Positions 54,207 to 63,149 of a stretch of 64,000 bases of DNA are shown here, one piece after another. The DNA is from Chitinophaga oryzae (GTDB lineage Bacteria; Bacteroidota; Bacteroidia; Chitinophagales; Chitinophagaceae). The stretch is from the NCBI RefSeq assembly GCF_012516375.2, contig NZ_CP051204.2, positions 7,378,001 through 7,442,000 of the forward strand. Reading direction: 5' to 3'. The stretch's first letter is position 1; each line of letters begins with the position of its first letter. The notes beneath the pieces were generated by a model that ran no database searches, had not been told where the DNA came from, and saw only the letters and a list, made by a program, of their open reading frames with translations. The position numbers were made by a program, and so were the translations under genes.

Positions 54207-55172
54207 TTATTGTATTTTATTGATATTATTTTGACCTTTCCCATGCAAGTGTTGTTGAACATTCTCTATAGCCACGCGCATCAGCCGGCCTCGTGCCGAT
54301 TGTGTTGCCCACGCGATATGTGGTGTAATAACAGTGCCCGGCGCCTGTACCAGCGGATTGTCAGCTGCCGGCGGTTCGGAGGAAAGCACATCCAGCCCTG
54401 CTCCCGCTATCACGCCGTTCTTTAAAGCTGCCACCAGATCTGCCTCATGGATCAGCGGTCCCCGGCTGGTATTGATCAGAAAGGCCGTTTTTTTCATGGT
54501 TTTCAACAGGTCTGCATTCACAAACTCCCGGTTGTCCTGGTTCAGGGGGCAATGCAGCGATACGATGTCCGCCTCCCGGAAACAGGTGGCCAGGTCCACG
54601 AAAGTCACCCCTTCCATTTTATCCCTTTCAGGATGTTTATGGGAGACGATCACCTTCATTCCGAAGGCCAGCGCGATCTTTGCTGCCGCCTGCCCTATCT
54701 GTCCAAACCCTACGATGCCGAGCGTACGGCCGTCCAGTTCGGTCAGTGGTGTCTTCCAATAACTGAAATCCACGCTGGAAGCCCATTCACCGGCTCTTAC
54801 GCTCTCTGCGTGCAAACCGGTCTGATGACACAATTCCAGTATTAATGCAAAAGTAAGCTGCGCCACTGAAGCAGTACTGTAAGCGGGAACGTTTGTTACC
54901 GGTATTTTCCGGGCCGTGGCGGCCGGAACGTCCACCACGTTATACCCTGTAGCCATGACCCCGATATATTCGAGAGAAGGCAGGCTATTGATGGTTTCCG
55001 CGCTGACAATCGCCTTGTTGGTCAGCAGTATATGGGCGTCTTTCGCCCGTTCCGCCACCTGGCCGGCCGGCGTGCGGTCGTAGATGGTCACTTTTCCCAA
55101 AGCCTGCAGCGGCGCCCAGTCCAGGTCGCCGGGGTTTAAAGCATAGCCGTCCAGTACAACGATGTTTTTCAT
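54207..55172 (-). CDS. D-2-hydroxyacid dehydrogenase
   Basis: 321 residues. NAD fold LGIVGFGQIGQAAAKIALAFGM near 150-171, the second fold SHKHPERDK giving the adenosine-binding region, the catalytic Arg in INTSRGPLIHEADL near 236-249, Glu/Asp in GLDVLSSEPP near 263-272 and the catalytic His in TPHIAWAT near 286-293. It resembles glycerate/hydroxypyruvate reductases; phosphoglycerate dehydrogenase lacks an ACT domain here, so SerA is less likely. The physiological substrate is open. Confidence 0.92.
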   Translation of the reverse strand: MKNIVVLDGYALNPGDLDWAPLQALGKVTIYDRTPAGQVAERAKDAHILLTNKAIVSAETINSLPSLEYIGVMATGYNVVDVPAATARKIPVTNVPAYSTASVAQLTFALILELCHQTGLHAESVRAGEWASSVDFSYWKTPLTELDGRTLGIVGFGQIGQAAAKIALAFGMKVIVSHKHPERDKMEGVTFVDLATCFREADIVSLHCPLNQDNREFVNADLLKTMKKTAFLINTSRGPLIHEADLVAALKNGVIAGAGLDVLSSEPPAADNPLVQAPGTVITPHIAWATQSARGRLMRVAIENVQQHLHGKGQNNINKIQ

Positions 55173-55327
55173 ATATTTCTGTTTGTTCGTTAAATATACA
55201 TGATGAATTAAATAATTATTAACTCAGGCCGCGCTTCTTCTGCACTTTGAAAAAATGCCACACCTTTGCTGCGCCATAATAACAGCAAAACTAAGCTTGC
55301 AATAACTGCTTGACTACATTAAACACA

Positions 55328-55370
55328 GAAGCCACCGCATATGCAGATTGGATGCATGTACGGTGGCTTC
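55328..55370 (-). terminator. Hairpin after the fused E1 dehydrogenase
   Basis: GAAGCCACCG and CGGTGGCTTC form a perfect 10-bp stem with a 23-base loop; the T tract on the minus strand is weak (TGTGTTT). Confidence 0.6.
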
Positions 55371-55394
55371 GCCTATTATGTGCAAGTCTGTTTG

Positions 55395-57797
55395 CTATTC
55401 TTCCATCATCTCCATGACCATTTTCACTACATCTTCCACGTTGGGTTTGGAGAAGTAATCGCCATCAGAGCCATAAGCCGGACGATGTGCCTGCGCGCTC
55501 AGTGTGCGCGGCGCCACATCCAGCCAGCGATAGCCGCCCTGCTGTTCCATCACCTGCTGGAACATAAAGGCAGTGCCGCCACCCGGCACGTCTTCATCGA
55601 TGAAGGCGATGCGGTTCGTTTTCTTCAGCGACTCCACAATACTGTGGTGAATATCGAAAGGCAATAATGTTTGTACATCTATCAGTTCACAGGAAATACC
55701 CAGTTCCTCCAGCGTTACTATCGCCTCTTCCACGATGCGGGTCATGGAGCCGTAAGTCACCAGCGTTACATCGGCACCTTCCTTCAGCACTTCCGGTATG
55801 CCCATAGGCACGGTGAAAGTGTCGAGGTTGGAAGGCAGCTTTTCTTTCAGGCGGTAACCGTTCAGTGATTCGATCACCAGCGCAGGTTCATTGGCCTGCA
55901 GCAGCGTATTGTACATACCGGCTGCCTGTACCATGTTGCGCGGCACGCACACGTTCAGCCCTCTGAGAGAGTTGATGATCATGCCCATCGGGGAACCGCT
56001 GTGCCAGATGCCTTCCAGGCGGTGGCCACGGGTACGCACGATGATCGGGCAGTGTTGTATGCCTTTGGTGCGGTATTGCAGCGAAGCTACGTCGTCGCTC
56101 AGCGGCTGTAAACCGTAGAGCAGGTAATCGAGGTACTGGATCTCGGCGATAGGACGCAGTCCGCGCAGCGCCATGCCGATGCCTTGTCCCATGATCGTCA
56201 ATTCACGTATACCCGTATCCGTTATACGCAGCTGGCCGTGTTTCTGTTGTAATCCGGCAAAGGCCTGGTTTACGTCGCCGATTTTGCCTACATCTTCTCC
56301 GAAAGCAAACACCTTCGGGTTGTTGGTGATCAGCTGGTCGAAATATTTATTCAGCACTTCGTAGCCGTTGAGCGTAGTGGCGTCGTCGTTATATTCCGCC
56401 GGTACTACCGGCACGTTGTGCACTGAGTTGGCGCCGGTAGCGTGCAGGTGGGAACTGTAGTTTTCTTTTTCAGCCTGCAGGTACTGATCGTAGTACTGCT
56501 GCAAAGCCTGTATGGCAGGTTCGGCTTTCAGCTGCCGGTGCCTTACCAGGATGGTGACAGCGGCTTTCAGGATGTCCCTGCGCTGTGGTTCGCGGTTAGC
56601 CTGCAGCTCCTGTATCTGCCGGGCTACCAGTTCAGCGTTGACACCGGGTGTTGCCGACACCGGCGTTGCCAGTTGAACAAAGCGCTGTACTTCCTGCTTG
56701 ATGGGTGTGATATATTTTTCCCAGGCAGCCTTGCGTGCGTCCTGCGCGGTGGTTTTAGCGTTTGCTTCTATCTGCACCAGTGTTTCCTCGTCGCACAGGG
56801 CGTTTTCGAGGATCCAGGAGCGCATTTTCAGGTTACAGTCGAATTCCTTTTCCCAGGACAGGCGTTCCTTGCTTTTATAGCGTTCGTGGGAACCGCTGGT
56901 AGAGTGGCCCTGGGGCTGGGTGATTTCTTCCACGTGGAAGAGCGCAGGGATGTGTGTTTCCCGTATTTTGCGGATAGCTGCTTCAAATACTTCGCACATG
57001 CCGGCGTAGTCCCATCCTTTCACGTTATAGATATCAAAGCCGTTGGTGCCTTCCGTTTTGCGGAAGCCTTCCAGTGCGGCGCTGATGGAGTTTTTGGTCG
57101 TTTGGTATTTGCGGGGTACGGAGATACCGTAGCCGTCGTCCCAGACAAAAACGGCGAGCGGCACCTGCAGTACGCCGGCAGCATTGATGGTTTCCCAGAA
57201 ATGACCTTCTGACGTAGAGGCGTCACCGATAGTAGCGAAACAGATTTCGTTGCCGTTGTCGGAGAGGTGTTTGAGATCGTGCAGCGCTTCCACTTCGCGG
57301 AACATTTTGGAGGCGTATGCCAGTCCTACCGCACGGGGCATTTGTCCGGCCGTAGGCGCCATGTCTGTCGCGGAGTTCTTCATCTCCATAAGGTTGAGCC
57401 AGTTACCATCCTCGCCGAGGTTGGGCGTTGCAAAATGCGAGTTCATCTGGCGGCCGCCGGAGAAGGGTTCGTGCTGCTGATCGGGATCAGCGTATAATTG
57501 GGAAAAGAATTGTTCGGGAGTAGCGATCCCAGTGGCAAATGCAACAGTCTGGTCGCGATAATAACCGGAGCGGAAGTCGCCGGGCTTGAAGTACTTTGAC
57601 ATCGCCACCTGCGCCACTTCTTTACCATCCCCGAAGATGCCAAACTTAGCCTTGCCCGTGAGAACTTCCCTGCGGGCCAGCAGACTCACTTCCCTGCTTT
57701 CGCAGGCCAGCCTGTAGTCATTTAATACCTCCTTGCGGAATTCTTCGAATGACAACCGGCTTTCTATATTCATAGATAGTGCTTTATTTTCTATCAT
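55395..57797 (-). CDS. Fused E1 alpha/beta 2-oxoacid dehydrogenase (branched-chain or pyruvate type)
   Basis: 800 residues. The N-terminal half (about 20-400) is the E1 alpha thiamine-diphosphate domain: GDASTSEGHFWETINAAG near 193-210 is the ThDP motif. After a linker the E1 beta domain (about 460-800) follows: FAFGEDVGKIGDVNQAF near 496-512, YLDYLLYGLQPL near 557-568, and the C-terminal FDIHHSIVESLKKTNRIAFIDEDVPGGG near 720-747. Such alpha-beta fusions are known in Bacteroidota as E1 of branched-chain oxoacid dehydrogenase, but pyruvate is a possible substrate. Start ATG 57797 or 57773. No E2 or E3 is adjacent. Confidence 0.9.
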   Translation of the reverse strand: MIENKALSMNIESRLSFEEFRKEVLNDYRLACESREVSLLARREVLTGKAKFGIFGDGKEVAQVAMSKYFKPGDFRSGYYRDQTVAFATGIATPEQFFSQLYADPDQQHEPFSGGRQMNSHFATPNLGEDGNWLNLMEMKNSATDMAPTAGQMPRAVGLAYASKMFREVEALHDLKHLSDNGNEICFATIGDASTSEGHFWETINAAGVLQVPLAVFVWDDGYGISVPRKYQTTKNSISAALEGFRKTEGTNGFDIYNVKGWDYAGMCEVFEAAIRKIRETHIPALFHVEEITQPQGHSTSGSHERYKSKERLSWEKEFDCNLKMRSWILENALCDEETLVQIEANAKTTAQDARKAAWEKYITPIKQEVQRFVQLATPVSATPGVNAELVARQIQELQANREPQRRDILKAAVTILVRHRQLKAEPAIQALQQYYDQYLQAEKENYSSHLHATGANSVHNVPVVPAEYNDDATTLNGYEVLNKYFDQLITNNPKVFAFGEDVGKIGDVNQAFAGLQQKHGQLRITDTGIRELTIMGQGIGMALRGLRPIAEIQYLDYLLYGLQPLSDDVASLQYRTKGIQHCPIIVRTRGHRLEGIWHSGSPMGMIINSLRGLNVCVPRNMVQAAGMYNTLLQANEPALVIESLNGYRLKEKLPSNLDTFTVPMGIPEVLKEGADVTLVTYGSMTRIVEEAIVTLEELGISCELIDVQTLLPFDIHHSIVESLKKTNRIAFIDEDVPGGGTAFMFQQVMEQQGGYRWLDVAPRTLSAQAHRPAYGSDGDYFSKPNVEDVVKMVMEMMEE

Positions 57798-57992
57798 GCC
57801 TCTTGGTTAAAGTACAAAAGTAAGGTTAATTATACAGTTGAAAAATGGCTCGCTGCACCGCATTTAAAATAATCTGATTTTTTTTAATAAGATTTTAATA
57901 AATTACAAGGTAACAATTACTTTTTGGCCGTAAATTTGTTCACGGTCGGAAAGAAATTTATATTTTTTAACCAGTCGCGCTAAAACCATCAT

Positions 57993-58391
57993 ATGAAAAT
58001 GAAAAAATTCATCTTGTCCCTATTCGCCAGCTTGTTGATTACTACAGCTTTGTGGGCACAGTCTCAGCCGAATCCGGCAGACACGAAAGTAAAATTTGCA
58101 AAGGAAACTGTTGATTTCGGTAAAACAGCACTGAACAAACCGGTAACTGTTGATTTCGAATTCACCAACATTTCCAAAGAACCGGTCCTGATTGAAGCAG
58201 CACGTGCCAGCTGTGGTTGCACAACGCCGAAGTGGACACAGGAGCCTATCCTTCCTGGTAAAAAAGGTAAAATCACAGCCAACTACAGTGCTAACGGTTT
58301 AGGCCAGCAGAACAAAACCATCTGGGTGAAGTTCAAAGGCGTGGATCAGGACAAAGAACTGCACCTGACCGGCACCGTAGCCAACAACTAG
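57993..58391 (+). CDS. DUF1573 exported protein
   Basis: 132 residues; ATG at 57993 or two codons later. Signal peptide about 1-23 (TALWAQ). The mature part is a single Ig-like beta domain of the DUF1573 family: VDFGKTALNKPVTVDFEFTN near 43-62, ASCGCTTPKWTQEPILPGKKGKI near 76-98 with the characteristic CGC-T-P motif, and LTGTVA at the end. These proteins are abundant in Bacteroidota periplasm, with no assigned activity. A TAAATTTG box lies at 57931-57938. Monocistronic. Confidence 0.9.
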   Translation: MKMKKFILSLFASLLITTALWAQSQPNPADTKVKFAKETVDFGKTALNKPVTVDFEFTNISKEPVLIEAARASCGCTTPKWTQEPILPGKKGKITANYSANGLGQQNKTIWVKFKGVDQDKELHLTGTVANN

Positions 58392-58414
58392 TTCTGGTTA
58401 AGATAAAATATTTA

Positions 58415-58448
58415 AAAACCTTACAGCAGCGCGCTGTAAGGTTTTTTT
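58415..58448 (+). terminator. Terminator after the DUF1573 gene
   Basis: AAAACCTTACAGC pairs with GCTGTAAGGTTTT, followed by three more T residues. The T tract doubles as the -33 region of the next promoter. Confidence 0.88.
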
Positions 58449-58474
58449 GTTGCCCTGCCTAACCCCTATCTTTG
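58446..58474 (+). promoter_or_regulatory. Promoter of the aminotransferase gene
   Basis: TTTG at 58446-58449, 17 bases, TATCTTTG at 58467-58474. It overlaps the T tract of the preceding terminator. The leader would be about 20 nt. Confidence 0.6.
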
Positions 58475-58499
58475 CAGGGCAAAAGATCAAAACAATTTT

Positions 58500-59699
58500 A
58501 TGCCTACCATTAGCCAGAGAGGCGTGCAGATGCCGTCTTCTCCCATCAGAAAACTTGTTCCCTTCGCCGAAGCAGCCAAGAAAAGAGGTGTGAAGGTATA
58601 TCACCTGAACATCGGACAGCCCGATATCGAAACCCCGAAACCGGTGCTGGACGCGGTGCGTCATTCCGATTTCAAGATCCTGGAATACAGCCACAGCGCG
58701 GGCAATGAAAGTTACCGCCGCAAGCTGGTGGAGTATTACGGACGCTTCAACGTATCCCTGAACCATAACCAGATTATTGTGACCACCGGTGGCTCCGAAG
58801 CCATTGTATTTGCCTTTATGGCTTGTCTGGATCCGGGTGACGAGGTGATTGTACCGGAGCCGTTCTATGCCAACTACAATGGTTTTGCCGTAGAAGCCGA
58901 AGTGAAGATCAAAACGATTACCGCCAATATCGAAACCGGTTTCGCGCTACCGGCCATGGAAGCGTTTGAAGCAGCTATTACGCCGCGCACCAAAGCTATC
59001 CTGATCTGTAACCCGAACAACCCCACCGGTTACCTGTACAGCAGGGAAGAGATGGAAGTGCTGAAACAGCTGTGCCTGAAGCATAACCTGTTCCTCTTCT
59101 CCGACGAGGCTTACCGTGAATTCTGCTATGCCGGCGCGCATTTCTCCGCGATGAACCTGGAAGGTATGGATGACAATGTGATCCTGATGGATACGATCTC
59201 CAAGCGTTACAGCGCCTGTGGCGGCCGTATCGGTGCTTTTGTGACCAAAAACCAGGTAGTGCTGGACGCTGCGATGAAGTTTGCGCAGGCCCGCCTGAGT
59301 CCTCCTTCTTTTGCGCAGATCGCCGGTGAAGCGGCCGTGGACCTGCCGCTGGATTATTTCGACGGTATCAAGGCAGAATACCAAAGCCGCCGTGATGTGC
59401 TGGTAGAGGGCCTTAATAAGATCCCGGGCGTTTTCTGTCCGAATCCCGGCGGCGCCTTTTATGCCATGGCGAGCCTGCCGATCGATGATTCCGACAAGTT
59501 CTGCCAGTGGATGCTGGAGTCTTTTGAATACGAAAAACAAACGGTGATGATGTCTCCGGCAACCGGTTTTTACGCTACGCCCGGCCTCGGCAAGCAGGAA
59601 GTGCGGCTGGCGTATGTGCTGAACCGTGACGACATTCGTCATGCAATAGTTTGCCTGGAAAAAGCGCTGGAAGTATATCCGGGCCGTACCCATCAATAA
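58500..59699 (+). CDS. Class I pyridoxal-phosphate aminotransferase
   Basis: 399 residues. Fold-type I landmarks: NIGQPDIETP near 37-46, TGGSEAIVFAF near 96-106, NPNNPTG at 171-177, D202 and Y205 in SDEAYREF, and the PLP-binding K235 in DTISKRYSACGGRIG. Homologous to aspartate or broad-specificity aminotransferases; the SACGGRIG context is common in Bacteroidota. Substrates cannot be fixed from sequence; aspartate, aromatic or branched-chain amino acids are candidates. Its promoter overlaps the previous terminator; downstream lies the gene-free 59700-60384 region. Confidence 0.93.
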   Translation: MPTISQRGVQMPSSPIRKLVPFAEAAKKRGVKVYHLNIGQPDIETPKPVLDAVRHSDFKILEYSHSAGNESYRRKLVEYYGRFNVSLNHNQIIVTTGGSEAIVFAFMACLDPGDEVIVPEPFYANYNGFAVEAEVKIKTITANIETGFALPAMEAFEAAITPRTKAILICNPNNPTGYLYSREEMEVLKQLCLKHNLFLFSDEAYREFCYAGAHFSAMNLEGMDDNVILMDTISKRYSACGGRIGAFVTKNQVVLDAAMKFAQARLSPPSFAQIAGEAAVDLPLDYFDGIKAEYQSRRDVLVEGLNKIPGVFCPNPGGAFYAMASLPIDDSDKFCQWMLESFEYEKQTVMMSPATGFYATPGLGKQEVRLAYVLNRDDIRHAIVCLEKALEVYPGRTHQ

Positions 59700-60072
59700 T
59701 AAGCTACAAAAGCAAGAGGTGATTCAGGAAAGGATTTGTTCAAAAAACATATTATATATAAATATATATTTGTTTTATTCGTCAAATTCACCATTTTTTA
59801 ACGTTCGCCTCTTGCATTTTTAATATTTTGTTTCGTATATTTGAATCATAAACGACGACAAAGCGAATAATTCAACATAAATAAAAATATTTACATATAC
59901 GATAGATTGCAAAATCTAAACTTGTTTAAGAAAAATTTAACCTGGAGAATTTCGACAAACGTTTTTTTGGAGCGAACTTTGAATCCACATTACAGAAAGA
60001 GAATTATCAGCAATCTGTAAAAAGTATAAAGCTTACTAAAACGTTTTAGCAAAATATCGTATTTTTGTATCA
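59700..60072. other. Gene-free AT-rich region with one strong promoter
   Basis: No open frame of note. GCAAGAGG at 59712-59719 and CCTCTTGC at 59808-59815 are complementary with a 90-base spacer and may end the aminotransferase transcript. A promoter (next entry) points right into about 200 bases without a coding sequence, with a small hairpin AGATTGCAAAATCT near 59914. A further box lies at 60060-60067. Confidence 0.5.
59812..59843 (+). promoter_or_regulatory. Promoter reading into a gene-free region
   Basis: TTG at 59812-59814, 21 bases, TATATTTG at 59836-59843: a good Bacteroidota promoter. Transcription would start near 59850 with no reading frame after it. Confidence 0.5.
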
Positions 60073-60133
60073 GTTTTTCATAACGTGGAATTTATAAAGG
60101 CAAACGGCTCTGATCACAGAGCCGTATTTTTTT
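60073..60133 (+). ncRNA. Candidate small RNA, copy 1 of a duplicated block
   Basis: The conserved part TTTTCATAACGTGGAATTT (60075-60093) is followed by AAA, GCAA and a perfect hairpin ACGGCTCTG-ATCA-CAGAGCCGT (60104-60125) with an ATTTTTTT tail, a strong terminator. The -7 box TATTTTTG (60060-60067) lies just upstream. No coding frame fits. A second copy lies 228 bases downstream. Family not recognised; the RNA call is inference. Confidence 0.5.
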
Positions 60134-60301
60134 GTCCTTACATACCGGTTTTCCACCGGAAACTGCCGAAAATCCCCCTTTTAGCCTTGTTTGCTAAAAT
60201 TTTCACCTACCCGATTTCAGATTACACACCTTTTTTTTATAATATTGTTATGTAATAAAACGGCGGAAAAGCTAATGCCTAGTTGCATAGTATTTTCGTT
60301 T

Positions 60302-60360
60302 GTTTTCATAACGTGGAATTTTAAAATGCAACGGTCCCGATTCCTCGGGACCGTCTTCAT
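60302..60360 (+). ncRNA. Candidate small RNA, copy 2 of the duplicated block
   Basis: TTTTCATAACGTGGAATTTT (60303-60322) is identical to copy 1 for 19 bases; then AAAATGCA and a hairpin ACGGTCCCGA-TTC-C-TCGGGACCGT (60331-60353) with different stem sequence. Stem sequence differs while position and base ACGG are conserved, as selection on structure would give. A weaker box TATTTTCG lies at 60291-60298 and the T tail is poor. The hairpin could also terminate carA from the other strand. Confidence 0.42.
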
Positions 60361-60384
60361 TATATTCCGTCTTATAAACCAGAG

Positions 60385-61497
60385 TTATTTTTTGTTTGCC
60401 TTGATCATTTCGAAGAAATCATCGAACAGATAGCGGGAGTCGAACGGGCCGGGAGTGCTTTCCGGGTGGTATTGCACGGAGAAAGCCGGTTTGTTTTTGA
60501 TACGGATACCTTCTACGGTATTGTCGTTCAGGTTGATGTGCGTTACTTCCACCTGTTCGCTGGCGGCGATGGCAGCAGCGTCTACCGCGAAGCCGTGGTT
60601 CTGGGTGGTGATTTCGCACAGACCGGTTTTAAGGTTTTTCACCGGATGGTTCAGACCGCGGTGACCGTGGTGCATCTTATATGTCGGGATACCGTTGGCC
60701 AGGGCCAGCAGCTGGTGGCCCAGGCAGATGCCGAACATTGGTCTTTCGGCAGCGAGGATCTGTTTTACGGTGTCCACTGCATATTTCAGGGGAGCCGGAT
60801 CGCCGGGACCATTGGAGATGAAGTAAGCGTGCGGTTTAAACTCCTCGCATACTTCAAATTTGGTATCGGTTGGGAATACTTTCAGGTAAGCTCCTTTTTC
60901 GGAGAGGCACTTCAGCATATTTCTTTTCACGCCGTTGTCCATCACCGCGATGCGGATTTCCGCCTCCGGATCGCCGATGTAGTAAGGCTCAGCGGTGGTC
61001 ACTTCCTGGCAGAGGGCCAGTCCTTCCATGGAAGGCACCTGGGCCAGCTGTGCTTTCAGCTGTTCCACGTCCAGGATTTCGGAGGAGATGATGCAGTTCA
61101 TAGCACCTTTGCTACGGATGTGGGACACCAGCGCGCGGGTATCTACATCATAGATGGCTACCAGGTTATTATCGGTCAGGAACTTTTCCAGTGACTCGTC
61201 TGCCATCTTTCTGGAATAGTTGTACGCGATATTTTTCGCAATCAGACCACTTATCTTCACGCTGCCGCTTTCTACGTCCTCTTTACGGGTGCCGTAGTTG
61301 CCGATATAGCAGTTGTTCATGATAAGTACCTGTCCTTTGTAAGAAGGGTCTGTAAACACTTCCTGGTAACCCGTCATACCGGTATTGAAAGCTAATTCAC
61401 CGGCGGCAGTGCCAATTTTCCCAAAAGCTTTTCCCTGAAAAACCGTACCGTCGTCGAGCAACAGTATGGCAGGCTGGATGGTTCTTGTCTGAGGCAT
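60385..61497 (-). CDS. carA: Carbamoyl-phosphate synthase, small (glutaminase) subunit
   Basis: 370 residues, full length. N-terminal LLLDDGTVFQGKAFG, then NTGMTGYQEVFTDPSYKGQ near 38-56, and the class I glutamine amidotransferase triad: the catalytic Cys in MFGICLGHQLLALANG near 255-270 and the His/Glu in VQYHPESTPGP near 343-353. It hydrolyses glutamine and passes ammonia to CarB for arginine and pyrimidine synthesis. carB is not adjacent. A terminator hairpin lies 28 bases before its start, so expression may depend on read-through or attenuation. Confidence 0.96.
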   Translation of the reverse strand: MPQTRTIQPAILLLDDGTVFQGKAFGKIGTAAGELAFNTGMTGYQEVFTDPSYKGQVLIMNNCYIGNYGTRKEDVESGSVKISGLIAKNIAYNYSRKMADESLEKFLTDNNLVAIYDVDTRALVSHIRSKGAMNCIISSEILDVEQLKAQLAQVPSMEGLALCQEVTTAEPYYIGDPEAEIRIAVMDNGVKRNMLKCLSEKGAYLKVFPTDTKFEVCEEFKPHAYFISNGPGDPAPLKYAVDTVKQILAAERPMFGICLGHQLLALANGIPTYKMHHGHRGLNHPVKNLKTGLCEITTQNHGFAVDAAAIAASEQVEVTHINLNDNTVEGIRIKNKPAFSVQYHPESTPGPFDSRYLFDDFFEMIKANKK

Positions 61498-61524
61498 TTC
61501 TGGTATCTGTTCTTGTTTTATATT

Positions 61525-61563
61525 TTAAAAAAAACCTTCAAGGGTTAGTGCGCCCTGAAGGTT
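61525..61563 (-). terminator. Terminator or attenuator upstream of carA
   Basis: On the minus strand AACCTTCAGGG and CCCTTGAAGGTT form a stem of about 11 bp with one bulge, followed by eight T. It ends the zinc-ribbon gene transcript 70 bases after its stop and lies 28 bases before the carA start. Confidence 0.75.
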
Positions 61564-61632
61564 CGGATAAAAAACCGTGCAAAGTTATGAAATGCAAGGT
61601 TTAAATACAGATTTTTTTTGCTTTTGCCCCGT

Positions 61633-62457
61633 TTATTTAATTTTTACTGATTTAAGGACGCGCTGTGCTACCTGTGGACCGATGGGGTCGTCATCCCGGT
61701 ATTGGATCCGGATCTCCCAGCGGTTGGCCCCTTTGACTACCACCAGGTGCCGGAAGGCGAGCCTGATAGCGCCCTGGTAGAGATAGTTACCTTCCTCCAG
61801 CTGGCCCTGTATGCCGGAAACGAGCACCGGGACTGCCTTGGCGTGAATATCGGACAGGTCGTCCTGTTCCATGGCAACGCGATTGTCTTCCCTGGCGTTG
61901 TCGAGGGTATTGGCCACATTTTCGAAGTAGCTGTACATATTCACTGTGATACGGATACCGCCCCCCTCCTCGTTCCGGTAGCTTTTGGCGTATTCGATGA
62001 CTTTGGCGGTCTCCGGGTCCATGGGCTGGTCATGTATCCATAGTTTTACCGGCGTGCTGATCTCCAGCGCCTGCCGGCCGATGGTAGCTGTTTGCCAGCT
62101 GCTGTAGAGGTATGATTTCGGCACTTTGGCATACAGCAGCGTAAACACTGCTCTTTTACCGAACAAGGTGCCGGCGGTGGCCAGCAGCGCCACTACCAGG
62201 GTAAAAAATATAATGACTTTGCCTTTGTTGGCCGGTTGCAGTTGTCTTTTTACCCAGCTGGCGGTGCGGCCGGGCTTTTTTTCTTTTATGGAGACGCCCA
62301 CCGTCTGTTGGTATTCCGGGAAAGAGCCCATGGGGTGGATTTTGCGCCAGTCGGAGAAAGTGTCGGGCAGTTTTTTGCCGCATTGGTCGCAGAAGGTGAG
62401 GTACTCTGATTTCAGGGGATTGGCATGCGAACAGCTTCCGCAAAGCAGGTATTTCAT
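61633..62457 (-). CDS. Membrane-anchored zinc-ribbon protein, unknown function
   Basis: 274 residues from ATG at 62457; the two codons before it (TTG start) are less likely. The N-terminus has a four-cysteine zinc ribbon: C6-x-x-C9 in LCGSCSHAN and C23-x-x-C26 in CDQCGKK. A basic linker is followed by one transmembrane helix (about 80-100, VIIFFTLVVALLATAGTLF) and a C-terminal extracytoplasmic domain of about 170 residues, alpha/beta, without a family I recognise. Possibly a sensor or assembly factor. It lies between the ribosomal operon and carA; a terminator separates it from each. Confidence 0.75.
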   Translation of the reverse strand: MKYLLCGSCSHANPLKSEYLTFCDQCGKKLPDTFSDWRKIHPMGSFPEYQQTVGVSIKEKKPGRTASWVKRQLQPANKGKVIIFFTLVVALLATAGTLFGKRAVFTLLYAKVPKSYLYSSWQTATIGRQALEISTPVKLWIHDQPMDPETAKVIEYAKSYRNEEGGGIRITVNMYSYFENVANTLDNAREDNRVAMEQDDLSDIHAKAVPVLVSGIQGQLEEGNYLYQGAIRLAFRHLVVVKGANRWEIRIQYRDDDPIGPQVAQRVLKSVKIK

Positions 62458-62537
62458 AGGCAATGATTAGGTGTTGGTTACTCCCGTAAGGGAAACGTAC
62501 CATAATATTACAAAATAAATATATTTAATTAGTCATA

Positions 62538-62575
62538 AAAAAAGGACAAAGCGGGGCTTTGTCCTTTTTTTTTGT
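62538..62575 (-). terminator. Terminator of the ribosomal protein operon
   Basis: AAGGACAAAG/CTTTGTCCTT stem with CGGGG loop and long A and T tracts, 15 bases downstream of the rplQ stop. Confidence 0.9.
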
Positions 62576-62589
62576 ATCGTAAAGTACGA

Positions 62590-63090
62590 CTACTCAGCTG
62601 ATTTTTCTTCAGTGGCAGTAGTGTCAGCAGCTTTTTCTGCAGCAGGAGCAGCAGCGTCAGCTTTCTTTTTAGCACCACCGGCACGACGGGTTTTCTTAGC
62701 AGCAGCTTTTTCTGTCGGAGCGCCGTAGATTTCGTTGAAATCAACCAGCTCGATCAGGGCAACTTCTGCGTTATCCCCATGACGTTTACCCAGCTTAATG
62801 ATACGGGTGTAACCACCAGGACGGGTAGCTATTTTTTCGCTGATCGCACCGAACAGTTCTTTGATAGCTTCTTTGTCCTGCAGGTAGCTGAACACGATTC
62901 TACGGTTGTGGGTAGTATCGTTTTTGCCTCTTGTGAGCAGCGGTTCAACGTAAACACGCAGTGCTTTCGCTTTTGCGAGGGTAGTGGTGATACGTTTGTG
63001 GCTGATCAGTTCGCAAGCCAGGTTAGACATCAGGCTTTTGCGGTGGGCAGCAGTTCTGCTTAATTTGTTTAATTTAACTCCGTGACGCAT
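62590..63090 (-). CDS. rplQ: 50S ribosomal protein L17
   Basis: 166 residues. L17 core (1-115): [24 protein letters not shown], then [14 protein letters not shown] near 33-46 and [24 protein letters not shown] near 92-115. A C-terminal extension of about 45 residues rich in Ala and Lys ([21 protein letters not shown]) is usual in Bacteroidota and absent in E. coli. It is the last gene of the rpoA operon; a palindrome lies in the 135-base gap to rpoA. Confidence 0.96.
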   Translation of the reverse strand: MRHGVKLNKLSRTAAHRKSLMSNLACELISHKRITTTLAKAKALRVYVEPLLTRGKNDTTHNRRIVFSYLQDKEAIKELFGAISEKIATRPGGYTRIIKLGKRHGDNAEVALIELVDFNEIYGAPTEKAAAKKTRRAGGAKKKADAAAPAAEKAADTTATEEKSAE

Positions 63091-63149
63091 GACATTTGTT
63101 GTTTTACCCCTTACACCGTGTCAGGAATTGTAAGGTACTTTTATAAAAG

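Noticed and set aside
60191..60433. 80-codon open frame over the second small-RNA block
   Set aside because: It runs through the hairpin and into the end of carA; low-complexity aromatic composition, no promoter-to-start relationship.
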